A stretch of DNA of 36,454 nt from Fodinicola feengrottensis. GTDB taxonomy: Bacteria; Actinomycetota; Actinomycetes; Mycobacteriales; HKI-0501. Where the stretch lies: NCBI RefSeq assembly GCF_010993775.1, contig NZ_WOTO01000079.1, positions 1-36,454 on the forward strand. The letters are read 5' to 3'. Shown piece after piece: positions 18,761 through 28,083 of this stretch. The position numbers and the translations under genes were made by a program. Within the stretch, counting starts at the first letter, position 1. Every line of letters begins with the position of its first letter. The notes beneath the pieces were generated by a model. The model had not been told where the DNA came from. It made no database searches and worked only from the letters and a program-made list of their open reading frames with translations.

Positions 18761-20566
18761 GTGCTCGTGTCGGATGACCGGGAGAACGCTTCGGCTCGTG
18801 CTGCGCGGTACGAGAGAGAGGTCCAGGACCTCAACTCGCAGATCGGGTTCCTGCAGGAGGAGGTTTCGCTCCTACGCCGGAAGCTGACCGAGGGGCCGCG
18901 GCATGTCCGCGGGATCGAGGAACGGCTCGCGGCCGCCCACGCGAATGTGGCGCGGCTCGGCGAGCAGAACGAGAAGTTGGTGTCCACGCTGCGCGACGCG
19001 CGCGAGCAGATCATCCAGCTCAAGGAGGAAATCGACCGGCTGGCCCAGCCACCGAGCGGTTTCGGGGTTGTCCTGGAGCTCCAGGAGGACAACACGGTCG
19101 ACGTGTTCACCGGCGGCCGCAAGCTGCGCGTCGCGGTGTCGCCGTCGGTCGAGGTCGACCAGCTGGCCAAGGGCCAGGAAGTGCTGCTCAACGACTCACT
19201 GAACGTGGTGCTGGCGCTCGGCTTCGAGCGGGCCGGCGAGATCGTCAGCCTCAAGGAGCTGCTGCACAACGCGGACGGCGTCGCCGACCGCGCGTTGGTG
19301 GTGGGCCGGGCCGACGAGGAGCGGGTGGTCTACCTGGCCGACTCGCTCAAGGACACGCCCATCCGGGCCGGCGACGCGCTGCTGATGGAGACCCGCAGCG
19401 GATATGTGTACGAGCGGATCCCCAAGTCCGAGGTCGAGGAGCTGGTGCTGGAAGAGGTGCCGGACATCGACTACACGTCGATCGGTGGCCTGGCCAGCCA
19501 GATCGAGGCGATCCGGGACGCCGTCGAGCTGCCGTTCCTGCACGCGGACCTGTTCCGCGAGCACGAGCTGCGCCCGCCCAAGGGCATCCTGCTGTACGGT
19601 CCGCCCGGTTGCGGTAAGACGCTGATCGCCAAGGCGGTCGCCAACTCGCTGGCCAAGAAGGTCGCCGAGGTGCGCGGCGAACAGGGCGCCGGCGGCGATC
19701 GCAACGCCAAGTCGTACTTCCTGAACATCAAGGGCCCGGAGCTGCTGAACAAGTACGTCGGCGAGACCGAGCGGCACATCCGGCTGGTGTTCCAGCGGGC
19801 TCGGGAGAAGGCGTCCGAGGGCACCCCGGTCATCGTGTTCTTCGACGAGATGGACTCGATTTTCCGTACTCGTGGCTCGGGGGTGTCCTCCGACGTGGAG
19901 AACACCATCGTGCCGCAGCTGCTGTCGGAGATCGACGGCGTCGAGGGCCTGGAGAACGTGATCGTGATCGGCGCCTCCAACCGGGAGGACATGATCGACC
20001 CGGCCATCCTGCGCCCCGGCCGGCTCGACGTGAAGATCAAGATCGAGCGCCCGGACGCCGAGGCGGCCCGGGACATCTTCTCCAAATACATCACCACGTC
20101 GGTGCCGCTGCACCACGACGACCTGGCCGAGCACGGCAGCGACCGGCAGGCCACCGTCGGCGAGATGATCCAGCGGGTCGTCGAGCGGATGTACACCGAG
20201 TCCGACGAGAACCGCTTCCTGGAAGTCACGTATGCCAACGGTGACAAGGAAGTCCTCTACTTCAAGGACTTCAACTCCGGCGCGATGATCCAGAACATCG
20301 TCGACCGGGCCAAGAAGATGGCGATCAAGGACTTCCTGCTCACCGGCGGCAAGGGCCTGCGGATGCAGCACCTGCTGGACGCGTGCGTGGACGAGTTCCG
20401 GGAGAACGAGGACCTCCCGAACACCACCAACCCGGACGACTGGGCCCGCATCTCCGGCAAGAAGGGCGAGCGGATCGTCTACATCCGGACGCTCGTCACC
20501 GGCAGCAAGGGCGCCGAGGCCGGCCGCTCCATCGACACCATCGCCAACACCGGCCAATACCTGTAG
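18761..20566 (+). CDS. arc: Proteasome-associated AAA ATPase ARC/Mpa
   Basis: Hexameric unfoldase that recognises pupylated proteins and feeds them into the 20S proteasome. Residues about 10-95 form the coiled coil that binds Pup (heptad-rich, ending IIQLKEEIDRL). Two OB-like subdomains follow (about 98-235), then the AAA module with Walker A GPPGCGKT at 280-287, Walker B VIVFFDEMDSIF and arginine-finger region LRPGRLD. The C-terminus is GQYL, the tail that docks into the proteasome alpha ring (penultimate Tyr). About 601 residues, intact. GTG 18761 is only 3 nt after AGGGAGG; GTG 18767 (VSDDREN) has better spacing and may be the real start. A strong terminator follows. Confidence 0.97.
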   Translation: MLVSDDRENASARAARYEREVQDLNSQIGFLQEEVSLLRRKLTEGPRHVRGIEERLAAAHANVARLGEQNEKLVSTLRDAREQIIQLKEEIDRLAQPPSGFGVVLELQEDNTVDVFTGGRKLRVAVSPSVEVDQLAKGQEVLLNDSLNVVLALGFERAGEIVSLKELLHNADGVADRALVVGRADEERVVYLADSLKDTPIRAGDALLMETRSGYVYERIPKSEVEELVLEEVPDIDYTSIGGLASQIEAIRDAVELPFLHADLFREHELRPPKGILLYGPPGCGKTLIAKAVANSLAKKVAEVRGEQGAGGDRNAKSYFLNIKGPELLNKYVGETERHIRLVFQRAREKASEGTPVIVFFDEMDSIFRTRGSGVSSDVENTIVPQLLSEIDGVEGLENVIVIGASNREDMIDPAILRPGRLDVKIKIERPDAEAARDIFSKYITTSVPLHHDDLAEHGSDRQATVGEMIQRVVERMYTESDENRFLEVTYANGDKEVLYFKDFNSGAMIQNIVDRAKKMAIKDFLLTGGKGLRMQHLLDACVDEFRENEDLPNTTNPDDWARISGKKGERIVYIRTLVTGSKGAEAGRSIDTIANTGQYL

Positions 20567-20589
20567 AGCCGTTGGGATAGCCGCCTGCC

Positions 20590-20626
20590 GGCGGTGTCGC
20601 AATCGGAATCCGATTGCGACACCGCC
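20590..20626 (+). terminator. Terminator after arc
   Basis: Perfect 17-bp inverted repeat (20590-20606 and 20610-20626) with 3-nt loop AAT, 23 nt after the arc stop. No U-tract. It separates arc from the inserted acyltransferase group. Confidence 0.8.
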
Positions 20627-20714
20627 GCCTTGCTGAGCTGGGCAGATGCTCTCGCCCGTGACAATCGGACAGCCACCCGGCAGGTGCGCCGGCAGCGTCC
20701 GAAACAATGAACTC

Positions 20715-21260
20715 ATGACGACGACCGAGGCTCCGTACATCCACCCGACCGCCAGCGCCGACGAGGGCGCGCAGATCGGCGCTGGTACGAAGGTGTGGCA
20801 CCTCTCGTACGTACGTTCCGGCGCGAAGGTCGGGCGGGACTGCAATCTCGGCCGCAACGTGTATGTCGACCCGGGTGCGGTGGTGGGGGACCGCTGCAAA
20901 ATTCAGAACAACGTCTCGGTCTACGTCGGTGTGACCCTGGAAGACGAGGTTTTTGTCGGCCCGTCCGCGGTCTTCACGAACGACCTGAATCCGCGCGCCG
21001 CCAAGGAAGAAGACTGGACGGTGACACCCACGCTCGTACGCCGCGGCGCAACCATCATCGGCGGCGGCGTGACGGTCGTCTGTGGGGTGGAGATCGGTGA
21101 GTACGCGTTCGTGGCCGCCGGCGCCGTCGTCACCAAGGATGTCGAGGCGTACCGACTGGTAGTGGGTAACCCGGCCCGTCCGGTCGCCTGGGTGAACCGC
21201 GACGGCGATGTCGTCTCCCGCGCGTCGGAGCGTCCTGAAGACGGCGTTCTCAAAGCCTGA
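20715..21260 (+). CDS. Hexapeptide-repeat acyltransferase (sugar N-acetyltransferase type)
   Basis: About 181 residues from ATG 20715 (opens MTTTEAPYIHPTAS). Left-handed beta-helix hexad repeats run through most of the protein (IGAGTKVW, VGRDCNLGRN, VGDRCKIQNN, IGGGVTVVCG, IGEYAFVAAG) and end with the usual VVGNPARPVAWV. This layout matches WlbB/PglD-like enzymes that N-acetylate amino sugars on nucleotide-sugar precursors, using acetyl-CoA. No sugar-pathway neighbours are present, so the substrate is open. Frame intact. It ends in the multi-arm hairpin at 21261-21288. Confidence 0.88.
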   Translation: MTTTEAPYIHPTASADEGAQIGAGTKVWHLSYVRSGAKVGRDCNLGRNVYVDPGAVVGDRCKIQNNVSVYVGVTLEDEVFVGPSAVFTNDLNPRAAKEEDWTVTPTLVRRGATIIGGGVTVVCGVEIGEYAFVAAGAVVTKDVEAYRLVVGNPARPVAWVNRDGDVVSRASERPEDGVLKA

Positions 21261-21288
21261 GGGTGGAGCCCTCCACCCGCGGGTGGAG
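21261..21288 (+). promoter_or_regulatory. Three-arm alternating hairpin after acyltransferase gene
   Basis: Arm A GGGTGGAG (21261-21268), arm B CTCCACCC (21271-21278) and arm C GGGTGGAG (21281-21288). B can pair with A or with C but not both. It starts immediately after the acyltransferase stop and lies about 90 nt upstream of the membrane-protein gene. It may be a terminator or an attenuator. Confidence 0.45.
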
Positions 21289-21375
21289 GTTGGCGGACCC
21301 ACCCGAGGACCGAAGAACAGCAACGAAAACGTCCATAGTGTTCTCCCCATCAGCCGATTCGACGGGGAGACCCAG

Positions 21376-22128
21376 ATGACAGAGCCAGTCGCACAGACCG
21401 CCACCGGGAGCGCCGCGAAGAGCGCTCGAAAGGCGATGGTCATCTCCCTGTTCTTGGACATGGGGCTGTCGATCGTGGCGTATTACGGCCTTCGCATGCT
21501 GGGCGCCGACCAGTACGTCGCACTGCTGGCCGGCACGGTCGTCGCCGGCCTCCGGATCGTCTACGTTGCCCTCAAGGCACGCCGGTTGGACGGTTTCGCG
21601 GTCTTCATGATGGGCACGTTCGGGGTCAGCCTCGGACTGTCGTTCCTCACCGGCGACGCGCGTTTCCTGCTGTTGAAGGACTCGATTGGTACCAGCGTGG
21701 TTGGCGCGATCTTCCTGATCAGCACGGTGATCGGGAAGCCGGTCATCTTCCACGCGGCCCGCCGATTCACCTCGGCGACGCCGGAGAAGGCTCAGCAGTG
21801 GGAGCAGCGCTGGCAGACCGAGCCGGCCGTACGACACACTTTCCGGGTCCTGTCGACAGTGTGGGGCTGCGGTCTGCTGCTGGAGGCGGCGATCCGGATC
21901 CCGCTGGTCTACCTGCTGCCGATCGACGTGATGGCGGGCCTCGCGCAGGTGTTCGGCCTCTTCTTCATCGGCCCGCTGATCGTTTGGATGATGTGGTACG
22001 TGAAAGCGCCGGACCGGCAGCTTCAAGGTCAGCAACGCCCACCAGGTGGCAGCCGTCGTTTGACCGTACGAGAAAACGAGCCGACCGGATCATCCCGGCC
22101 GGCTCGTTTCTCGTACCACTGGCGGTGA
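21376..22128 (+). CDS. VC0807-like integral membrane protein (probable 3' frameshift)
   Basis: ATG 21376 follows GGGGAGA by 5 nt. Six or so hydrophobic segments are visible (AMVISLFLDMGLSIVAYYGL, YVALLAGTVVAGLRIVYVAL, FAVFMMGTFGVSLGLSFL, VGAIFLISTVIG, VWGCGLLLEAAIRIPLVYLL, VFGLFFIGPLIVWMMW), the pattern of the VC0807 family, whose function is not established. The open frame reaches 22128 but then runs through a hairpin (22066-22116). Dropping one A near 22003 gives VKRRTGSFKVSNAHQ and a stop at 22061-22063, just before that hairpin; this is the likelier end. It may form a transcription unit with the acyltransferase. Confidence 0.78.
   Translation: MTEPVAQTATGSAAKSARKAMVISLFLDMGLSIVAYYGLRMLGADQYVALLAGTVVAGLRIVYVALKARRLDGFAVFMMGTFGVSLGLSFLTGDARFLLLKDSIGTSVVGAIFLISTVIGKPVIFHAARRFTSATPEKAQQWEQRWQTEPAVRHTFRVLSTVWGCGLLLEAAIRIPLVYLLPIDVMAGLAQVFGLFFIGPLIVWMMWYVKAPDRQLQGQQRPPGGSRRLTVRENEPTGSSRPARFSYHWR
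22066..22116 (+). terminator. Terminator after VC0807-like gene
   Basis: Long imperfect inverted repeat: arms 22066-22088 and 22095-22116, one bulged A and one A-C mismatch, 6-nt loop, no U-tract. Its position right after the repaired stop codon (22061-22063) supports the proposed frameshift in the preceding gene. Confidence 0.65.
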
Positions 22129-22311
22129 CGTTGTTCACCTGGCCCGCCCAGGCGACCAACCTGCGAACGTTCCCGGCCAAAGGCGGGGGCCAGCTGGCCC
22201 TACGATCCTTCCGCCGCGGTCGAAACCGCCGGTGGGGACGTGACGACTAAATCGATTCGTCTCATGATTGTGGGACGATTCCGGTCGTCGAAACCGTCAG
22301 CGGGGGTGCGG

Positions 22312-25137
22312 ATGCGAGGGCGTACCGAGTGCCGGCTGTTGGGGCCGTTCGAGCGTACGCGTCGACGGCGCCCTCGTGCCGGTCCGCGGCCGGCAGCGGA
22401 TCGCGCTCGCTGCGCTGGCCCTGTCCGCCGGGCGGGTGCTGCCGATTGACACGCTGATCGACCGCGTCTGGGAGGACGAGCCGCCGCGGCAGGCCCGGGC
22501 CAGCCTGCAGACGCTGGTCACCCGGCTGCGCCGGCTGCTCGGCGCGGACCTGATCGAGACGTCCGGCCCGGGTTACCGGCTGCGAACGCAGGTCTGCACC
22601 ACCGATCTGATCCGGTTCCGCGAGCTGGTGTCACGGGCCCGTGAAGTGGCCGCCCAGGGCGATGGCTACGCCGAGCTTGACCTGCTCCGGGAGGCGATCG
22701 GGCTGTGGGCCGGCGAGCCGCTTTCCGACCTGCCGTCGGTCCGGCTTCAAGCGGACGCGGCGGGGATCGTCGAGGAAGGATTCCGGGCACTGGAGCGCCG
22801 GCTCGACATCGACTTGGCCGCCGGGCGGCACCGCGAGGTGCTCGGAGAGCTACGTTCGATGGTCAGCCGGTATCCGCTCCGCGAAACGCTCTGGGAGCGG
22901 CTGATGCTGGCGCTGCACCGAGCTGGCCGGCGAGCCGATGCGCTCGCCGCGTACGAGGAAGCGGCCAAGGTGATCCGCGGCCAACTCGGGCTGGATCCCG
23001 GCCGGCGCGGATGACCGTGCTGCGGGAGGCGATCCTGCAGGACGGTACGGCCGCGGCGTACGAGCCGGCGCCGGCTGACGCCGCCGAGGCCACGCCCGTA
23101 CCAGCCGGCGCCTGGACGCCTCGCCAGCTGCCGCCGGACATCGCCGGCTTCGTCGGCCGGGCCGCGGACCTCGCCGTCCTCGACGAGCTGGTCGACGAGA
23201 CGATCGACGCCCGGGTCGTCACCGCCGCGGTCGACGGGCCAGCCGGGATTGGCAAGACCGCGCTGGTGGTGCACTGGGCGCATCGGGTCAGCGGCCACTT
23301 CCCGGACGGCCAGCTCTACGTCAACCTGCACGGATACGGCACCGAGAAGCCGGTCGAAACGGCCGGCGCGCTGGATTTCATGCTCCGGTCGCTGGGCGTG
23401 CCGGCGGCCCGGATCCCGCCGGACCTGGACGCCCGCTCGGCGCTGCTGCGCAGCGAGCTGGCCGGGCGCCGGCTGCTGGTCATCCTGGACAACGCCCGCG
23501 ACAGCGAACAGGTCCGGCCGTTGCTGCCCGGCAGCGGGTCGTTGGCGCTGATCACCGGCCGTCGGCAGCTGCGCAGCCTGGCGGTCCGCGAGGGCGCCCG
23601 ACGGATCACCCTCGGCCTGCTCGACGACATGGACGCCGTCGCCCTGCTGCATCGGGTGCTGGGCGCGGAACGGGTACGACACGACCCGGCCGCGGCGGTA
23701 GAGGTCGTGGACCTGTGCGCACGGCTGCCGCTGGCCCTTCGGGTGGTGGCCGAGTACGCCGCCCGGCGGCTGGACGAGCCGCTCGCCGAGGTCGCAGCGG
23801 ACCTGCGCGCCCAACGGTCCCGGCTGGACGCACTGTCGGCGGACGACGGTGTCTCCACGGACCTGCGAGCAGTGTTTTCGTGGTCGTACAACGCCTTGAG
23901 TGACAGCGCGGCCCGGATGTTCCGGCTGCTCGGCCTGTCGCCGGGCACCGAGTTCAGCGCTTGCGCGGCGGCGGCTTTGGCGGGTCTCGTGTGTTCGGCC
24001 GGCCAGCCAGCTGCTGGACGAGTTGACCGCCGTTCACCTGCTGGCGAACCCGACGCCCGGCCGCTACGAGTTCCACGACCTGCTCGGTGAGTACGCCCGC
24101 GAGCGGGCCGAGCTGCAGGAGTCCGACGGCGACCGGGAGGCCGCCGAGAATCGGCTGCTGGACTGGTATCTGCGGACTGCCGTCAACGCGCGGGCGAAGC
24201 TGACCACGTACCGCTTTATCGAGAAGCCGTCGCCGCCGGCCGGTCCTGACCCGGTGCCGGACTTTGCCGGATATGACGACGCCACCGCCTGGTTCGAGGG
24301 GCAGTGGCGGACCATCCTGTCCCTGATCGACCGGATCGCGAGCGCTGGACCGGACTCCGGCCGGACCCGGCAGACAGTGCTGCTGAGCCTCGCCATCTGG
24401 GACTTCCTCTGGCTGACCGGCTACCGGCACGACCTGCCCCGGTTGTACGAGCGGGCGTTGGCGGCGGCCAGGGAGATCGGTGCCGGGATGCTGGAAGGCC
24501 TTTGCCTGACCTTCCTGGCGGTCGTCTATCGATGGATCGGCCAGTTGGAAAGGGCGCTGCGGGCCGGCGCCGACGCGGTGGACCTCTTCATCCGCCTCGG
24601 GTCGGTCGAGTACGAGGCGTTCGCGCTGGTCCGGATGGCCAACGGGCTGGCGGCTATTGGCGAGAACGACCTCGCCTGCGCGGCCTTGGAAAGGGTGTTG
24701 CTGCTGAGCCGCGCCGACGTCGACCTGACCGTGCGCGGGGATGCTCAAAATCATTTGGCGATCGCCGAGATGCGCCGGGAAAGTTCGATGCGGCGATCGC
24801 GCACGGCCAGCTCGCCGTGGAGACCTTCCGGCAGCTGGGCGATCGCGTCCGGATGACGGCCGCCCTCGACACGTACGCGGAGGCGCTGGAGAGCTCTGGC
24901 CAGCCGGAGCTGTCCTGGCCGAGCTATCGGGAAGCGCTCGCACTGACCCGGGAGATCCACACCATCCCCTGGCAGGCGTTGGTGCTTTATCACTACGGAC
25001 GGTCGCTGCGGGTGGCCGGCGAGGTCGACCGCGCCGTGACGGCATGGCGGGAGGCGTACGACCTTTTCCTATGGGTAGGCGATCCGACCGCGGACACCGT
25101 CCGGGATCTGCTGGCCGAACTGGATAGACAGCCATAA
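22312..25137 (+). CDS. AfsR/SARP-type STAND transcriptional regulator (four frameshifts)
   Basis: Large cytoplasmic regulator, about 940 residues after joining. The N-terminal winged-helix OmpR-like DNA-binding domain (VRVDGALVPVRGRQRIALAA, VWEDEPPRQARASLQTLVTR) leads into the BTAD helical domain (LWAGEPLSDLPSV). Next comes an NB-ARC module with P-loop DGPAGIGKTALV, Walker B RLLVILDN and GLPL-like RLPLALRVV. C-terminal TPR-like helices follow (LERALRAGADAVDLFIRLG; IAHGQLAVETFRQLGDRVR). Frames break near 22355 (one extra C), 23010, 23990 and 24775. ATG 22312 opens MRGRTECRLLGPFE. AfsR-like proteins respond to ATP or phosphorylation and often control secondary metabolism; no biosynthetic cluster is here. 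It sits between arc and dop and ends at a U-tract terminator. Confidence 0.88.
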
Positions 25138-25161
25138 AACCCTTGCTAGGGGGGTTTTCTT
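25136..25161 (+). terminator. Intrinsic terminator with U-tract after AfsR-like gene
   Basis: AAAACCC (25136-25142) pairs with GGGTTTT (25152-25158), followed by CTT. It overlaps the stop codon of the regulator. It is the only classical U-tract terminator I see in the window. Confidence 0.6.
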
Positions 25162-25219
25162 CACAACCTGCGGCTCGTCAGATCACCCACACACCGGCGC
25201 GACGGTCGGTGCCGGCTAT

Positions 25220-25225
25220 TAGGCT
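25220..25225 (+). promoter_or_regulatory. -10 box of leaderless dop
   Basis: TAGGCT ends 7 nt before GTG 25232, so dop is probably leaderless and has its own promoter, separate from the AfsR-like gene. Confidence 0.5.
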
Positions 25226-25231
25226 GTTGTA

Positions 25232-26756
25232 GTGACGACACGACGGGTAATGGGCACCGAGGTCGAGTACGGCATCGCGGTGCCCGGCCAGCCGCAGGCC
25301 AATCCGATGGTCACCTCCTCACTGGTCGTGAACGCGTACGGATCGCGTGAGGAGCTGACCCGGCAGCGCCGGACCCGGTGGGACTACGAGGAAGAGTCGC
25401 CGTTGCGCGACGCGCGCGGCTTCACCTTCGGCGGCGCGCTGTATGACCCGGCCGAGGCGCTGGCCGACGAGGACCTCGGGCTGGCGAACCTGATCCTGAC
25501 CAATGGTGCCCGGCTCTACGTCGACCACGCCCACCCGGAGTATTCGACGCCCGAGGTGATGTCGCCGCTGGACATCGTGCTGTGGGACAAGGCCGGCGAG
25601 CGGGTGATGACCGAGGCCGCCCAGCGGGCCGCCTCGGTGCCCGGCGCGCCGACGCTGCAGCTCTACAAGAACAACACCGACAACAAGGGCGCCTCGTACG
25701 GCTCGCATGAGAACTACCTGATGAGCCGGCAAACGCCGTTCGCCGAGATCGTCACCCACCTGACACCGTTTTTCGTGACCCGGCAGGTGATCTGCGGGGC
25801 CGGCCGGGTCGGCATCGGACAGGACGGGTCGCAGGACGGCTTCCAGCTGTCCCAGCGAGCTGACTACTTCGAGGTCGAGGTCGGGTTGGAGACGACCCTC
25901 AAGCGGCCGATCATCAACACCCGCGACGAGCCACACGCGGACGCCGACAAGTATCGCCGGCTGCACGTCATCATCGGCGACGCGAACCTCTGTGAGGTGT
26001 CGACGTATTTGAAGGTCGGCACGACAGCGCTGGTGCTGGCGATGATCGAGGCCCGGTTCCTGCCCGATGACCTGGGCATCGCCGAGCCGGTCGGCGAGCT
26101 GCACCGGATTTCCCATGACGTCTCGCTCAAACACCAGGTCCGGATGCGCGCGACGGACGCCGGCTGACCGCGCTGCAGATCCAGCACGAGTACTGCCAGC
26201 GGGCCCGCAAGTTCGTCGAGGACCGGTATGGAACGGACGCCGACGAGCAGACCGTGGATGTGCTCAACCGGTGGGAGTCGGTGCTGGAGCGGCTCGGCGA
26301 CGACCCGATGAAGTGTTCCCGCGAGCTGGACTGGGTGGCCAAGCTGCGGCTGCTGCAGGGCTACCGGGACCGCGACCGGCTCGGTTGGGGTTCGTCCCGG
26401 CTGCAGCTGGTCGATCTGCAGTATGCGGACGTGCGGCCGGACAAGGGGCTCTACAACCGGCTGGTGGCCCGGGATGCGGTGGAACGGCTGGTCACCGAGG
26501 AGCAGGTGCTCGCGCGGCCACCACCAACCCGCCGGAGGAGACCCGGGCATATTTCCGGGGTCGCTGCCTGCGTAAGTTCGGCGCCTCGGTGGTGGCCGCA
26601 AGCTGGGATTCGGTGATTTTCGACGTGGGCCGCGAGTCGCTCGTACGGGTGCCGATGATGGAGCCCACTCGCGGCACCGCTGCCCATGTCAAGGACCTGC
26701 TAGACCGCTGTGACACCGCCGAGCAGCTGATCGACGCCATCACCGGTTCGCGCTAA
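25232..26756 (+). CDS. dop: Pup deamidase/depupylase Dop (two frameshifts)
   Basis: Converts the C-terminal Gln of Pup to Glu and removes Pup from substrates. Fold related to glutamine synthetase/carboxylate-amine ligases. Opens with RRVMGTEVEYGIAVPG; the GTEVEYG motif (nucleotide/metal site) distinguishes Dop from PafA. Further marks are LYKNNTDNKGASYGSHENYL, TRQVICGAGRVG, RLHVIIGDAN and YFRGRCLRKFG. Frames break near 26147 (one base missing; repaired RRLTALQIQHEY) and near 26517 (one G missing; repaired ARATTNPPEETRAYFRG). Joined length about 508 residues, normal for Dop. ATG 25250 is an alternative start. Pup, its substrate, is encoded 120 bp downstream. Confidence 0.95.
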
Positions 26757-26875
26757 CCCCAGCCGCTCGTTCGCGAAGGCGGCGCCGGATTGCGTTGCGC
26801 GGCATGGCGTTGTCGGTTCGGCGAGATATCGTTTGGGTCAGGACGTTGATGCTCAAGCCGACACCGGGAGTGCCG

Positions 26876-27082
26876 ATGGCAACGCGAGAGAGTGGCGGTC
26901 AGCAGCACCGCAGGAACGTCGAGGACGAGGAAACGCCGGCGCCGGAGGCGAATCCTGAGGTCGCCGAGCGGCACGAAAAGCTCTCCGACGACGTCGACGA
27001 CGTGTTGGACGAGATCGACTCGGTGCTCGAGGAGAATGCCGAGGAGTTCGTCCGTGGTTATGTCCAGAAGGGCGGCCAGTAG
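26876..27082 (+). CDS. pup: Prokaryotic ubiquitin-like protein Pup
   Basis: Small disordered protein tag of 68 residues. ATG 26876 (MATRESGGQQ) follows a GGGAG site; an upstream in-frame ATG at 26795 gives residues unlike Pup. The central acidic helix (HEKLSDDVDDVLDEIDSVLE) is the ARC-binding part, and the C-terminus is FVRGYVQKGGQ. The final Gln means Dop must deamidate it before the ligase (PafA, not in this window) attaches it to lysines. Frame intact, as is prcB just downstream. Confidence 0.97.
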   Translation: MATRESGGQQHRRNVEDEETPAPEANPEVAERHEKLSDDVDDVLDEIDSVLEENAEEFVRGYVQKGGQ

Positions 27083-27093
27083 GGGCCGTGCCG

Positions 27094-27117
27094 CGGGCGG
27101 GCGTTTCGGCCCGCCCG
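27094..27117 (+). terminator. Hairpin between pup and prcB
   Basis: Perfect 9-bp GC stem (27094-27102 and 27109-27117), loop GTTTCG, 11 nt after the pup stop and 77 nt before prcB. No U-tract. It may be a partial terminator or mRNA stabiliser that raises pup relative to the proteasome subunits. Confidence 0.5.
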
Positions 27118-27193
27118 TAGCATGACCACCGCCGGCGCGACCGGTATCGTCTGCAAGCTCGTTGAAGCCGCCGACCCATAGGAGAGAACCCAC

Positions 27194-28033
27194 GTGGCTG
27201 CTGGTTCCGCCTCGTACGGACGCCTGCCGGAATCCTTCAGCACCCCGGGCACGTCGTCGTTCACCGATCTGCTCGGTCAGGTCGCGCCCGAGTTGCTGCC
27301 CGGCCGGCGGGCCATGCCGCCCGGGAACGCTGGCCATCTGAGCGCGCACGGCACCACCATCGTCGCCTTGCAATATGCCGGCGGCGTGGTGATGGCCGGC
27401 GACCGGCGGGCCACCGCCGGCAACATGATCGCCAACCGCGACATGCGCAAGGTCTACCCCGCTGACGAGTTCTCGGTGATCGGCATCGCCGGCAGCGCGG
27501 GCCTCGCCCTGGAGTTCGTCCGGCTTTTCCAGGTTGAGCTGGAGCATTACGAGAAGATGGAGGGCGTCATGCTGTCGCTCTCCGGCAAGGCCACCAAGCT
27601 GGCCAACATGGTGCGCGGCAACCTCGCCGCCGCCATGCAGGGGCTCGCGGTGGTGCCGCTGTTCGCCGGCATCGACCCGGATGCCGCCGACCCGGCGAGC
27701 AGCGGTCGCATCTGGTCGTACGACCCGACCGGCGGGCCGTATCCAGAGCAGAAGTTCCACTCGGTCGGTTCGGGCTCGATCTTCGCCCGCAACTCGATGA
27801 AGAAGCTCTACCGTGACGACCTTGACGGAGATCGGGCGGTCCGGCTGGCGATCGAGGCCTTGTACGACGCGGCCGACGACGACACCGCGACCGGCGGACC
27901 CGATCTCGGTCGGCAGATCTTCCCGCTGGTGTTCCAGGTGGACATCGACGGGGCCCGCGAGATCGACGGGGACACCATCGCCGCCCTGACGCGGACGGTG
28001 GTCCAGGACCGGACCGCCAACCCCGGCGGCTGA
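27194..28033 (+). CDS. prcB: 20S proteasome beta subunit PrcB
   Basis: Catalytic subunit of the core particle. GTG 27194 follows GGAGAG by 7 nt. A 53-residue propeptide ends at HG; cleavage exposes Thr54 (HG-TTIVALQYAGGV) as the N-terminal nucleophile. Other active-site marks are Asp and Lys in AGDRRATAGNM and MRKVYPAD, and the Ser/Gly region VGSGSIFARNSM. About 279 residues, intact. It is followed by prcA 50 bp downstream in the usual prcB-prcA order. Confidence 0.97.
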   Translation: MAAGSASYGRLPESFSTPGTSSFTDLLGQVAPELLPGRRAMPPGNAGHLSAHGTTIVALQYAGGVVMAGDRRATAGNMIANRDMRKVYPADEFSVIGIAGSAGLALEFVRLFQVELEHYEKMEGVMLSLSGKATKLANMVRGNLAAAMQGLAVVPLFAGIDPDAADPASSGRIWSYDPTGGPYPEQKFHSVGSGSIFARNSMKKLYRDDLDGDRAVRLAIEALYDAADDDTATGGPDLGRQIFPLVFQVDIDGAREIDGDTIAALTRTVVQDRTANPGG

Positions 28034-28083
28034 CCAGCAGCCTCGACGGCCGAGTCCGACCAGCAGAAGGAGCCGATCCAACC

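Noticed and set aside
19196..20899. 567-codon minus-strand open frame antisense to arc
   Set aside because: The arc ATPase on the plus strand is intact with all motifs. The antisense frame is low-complexity, rich in Val, Gln, Asp and His.
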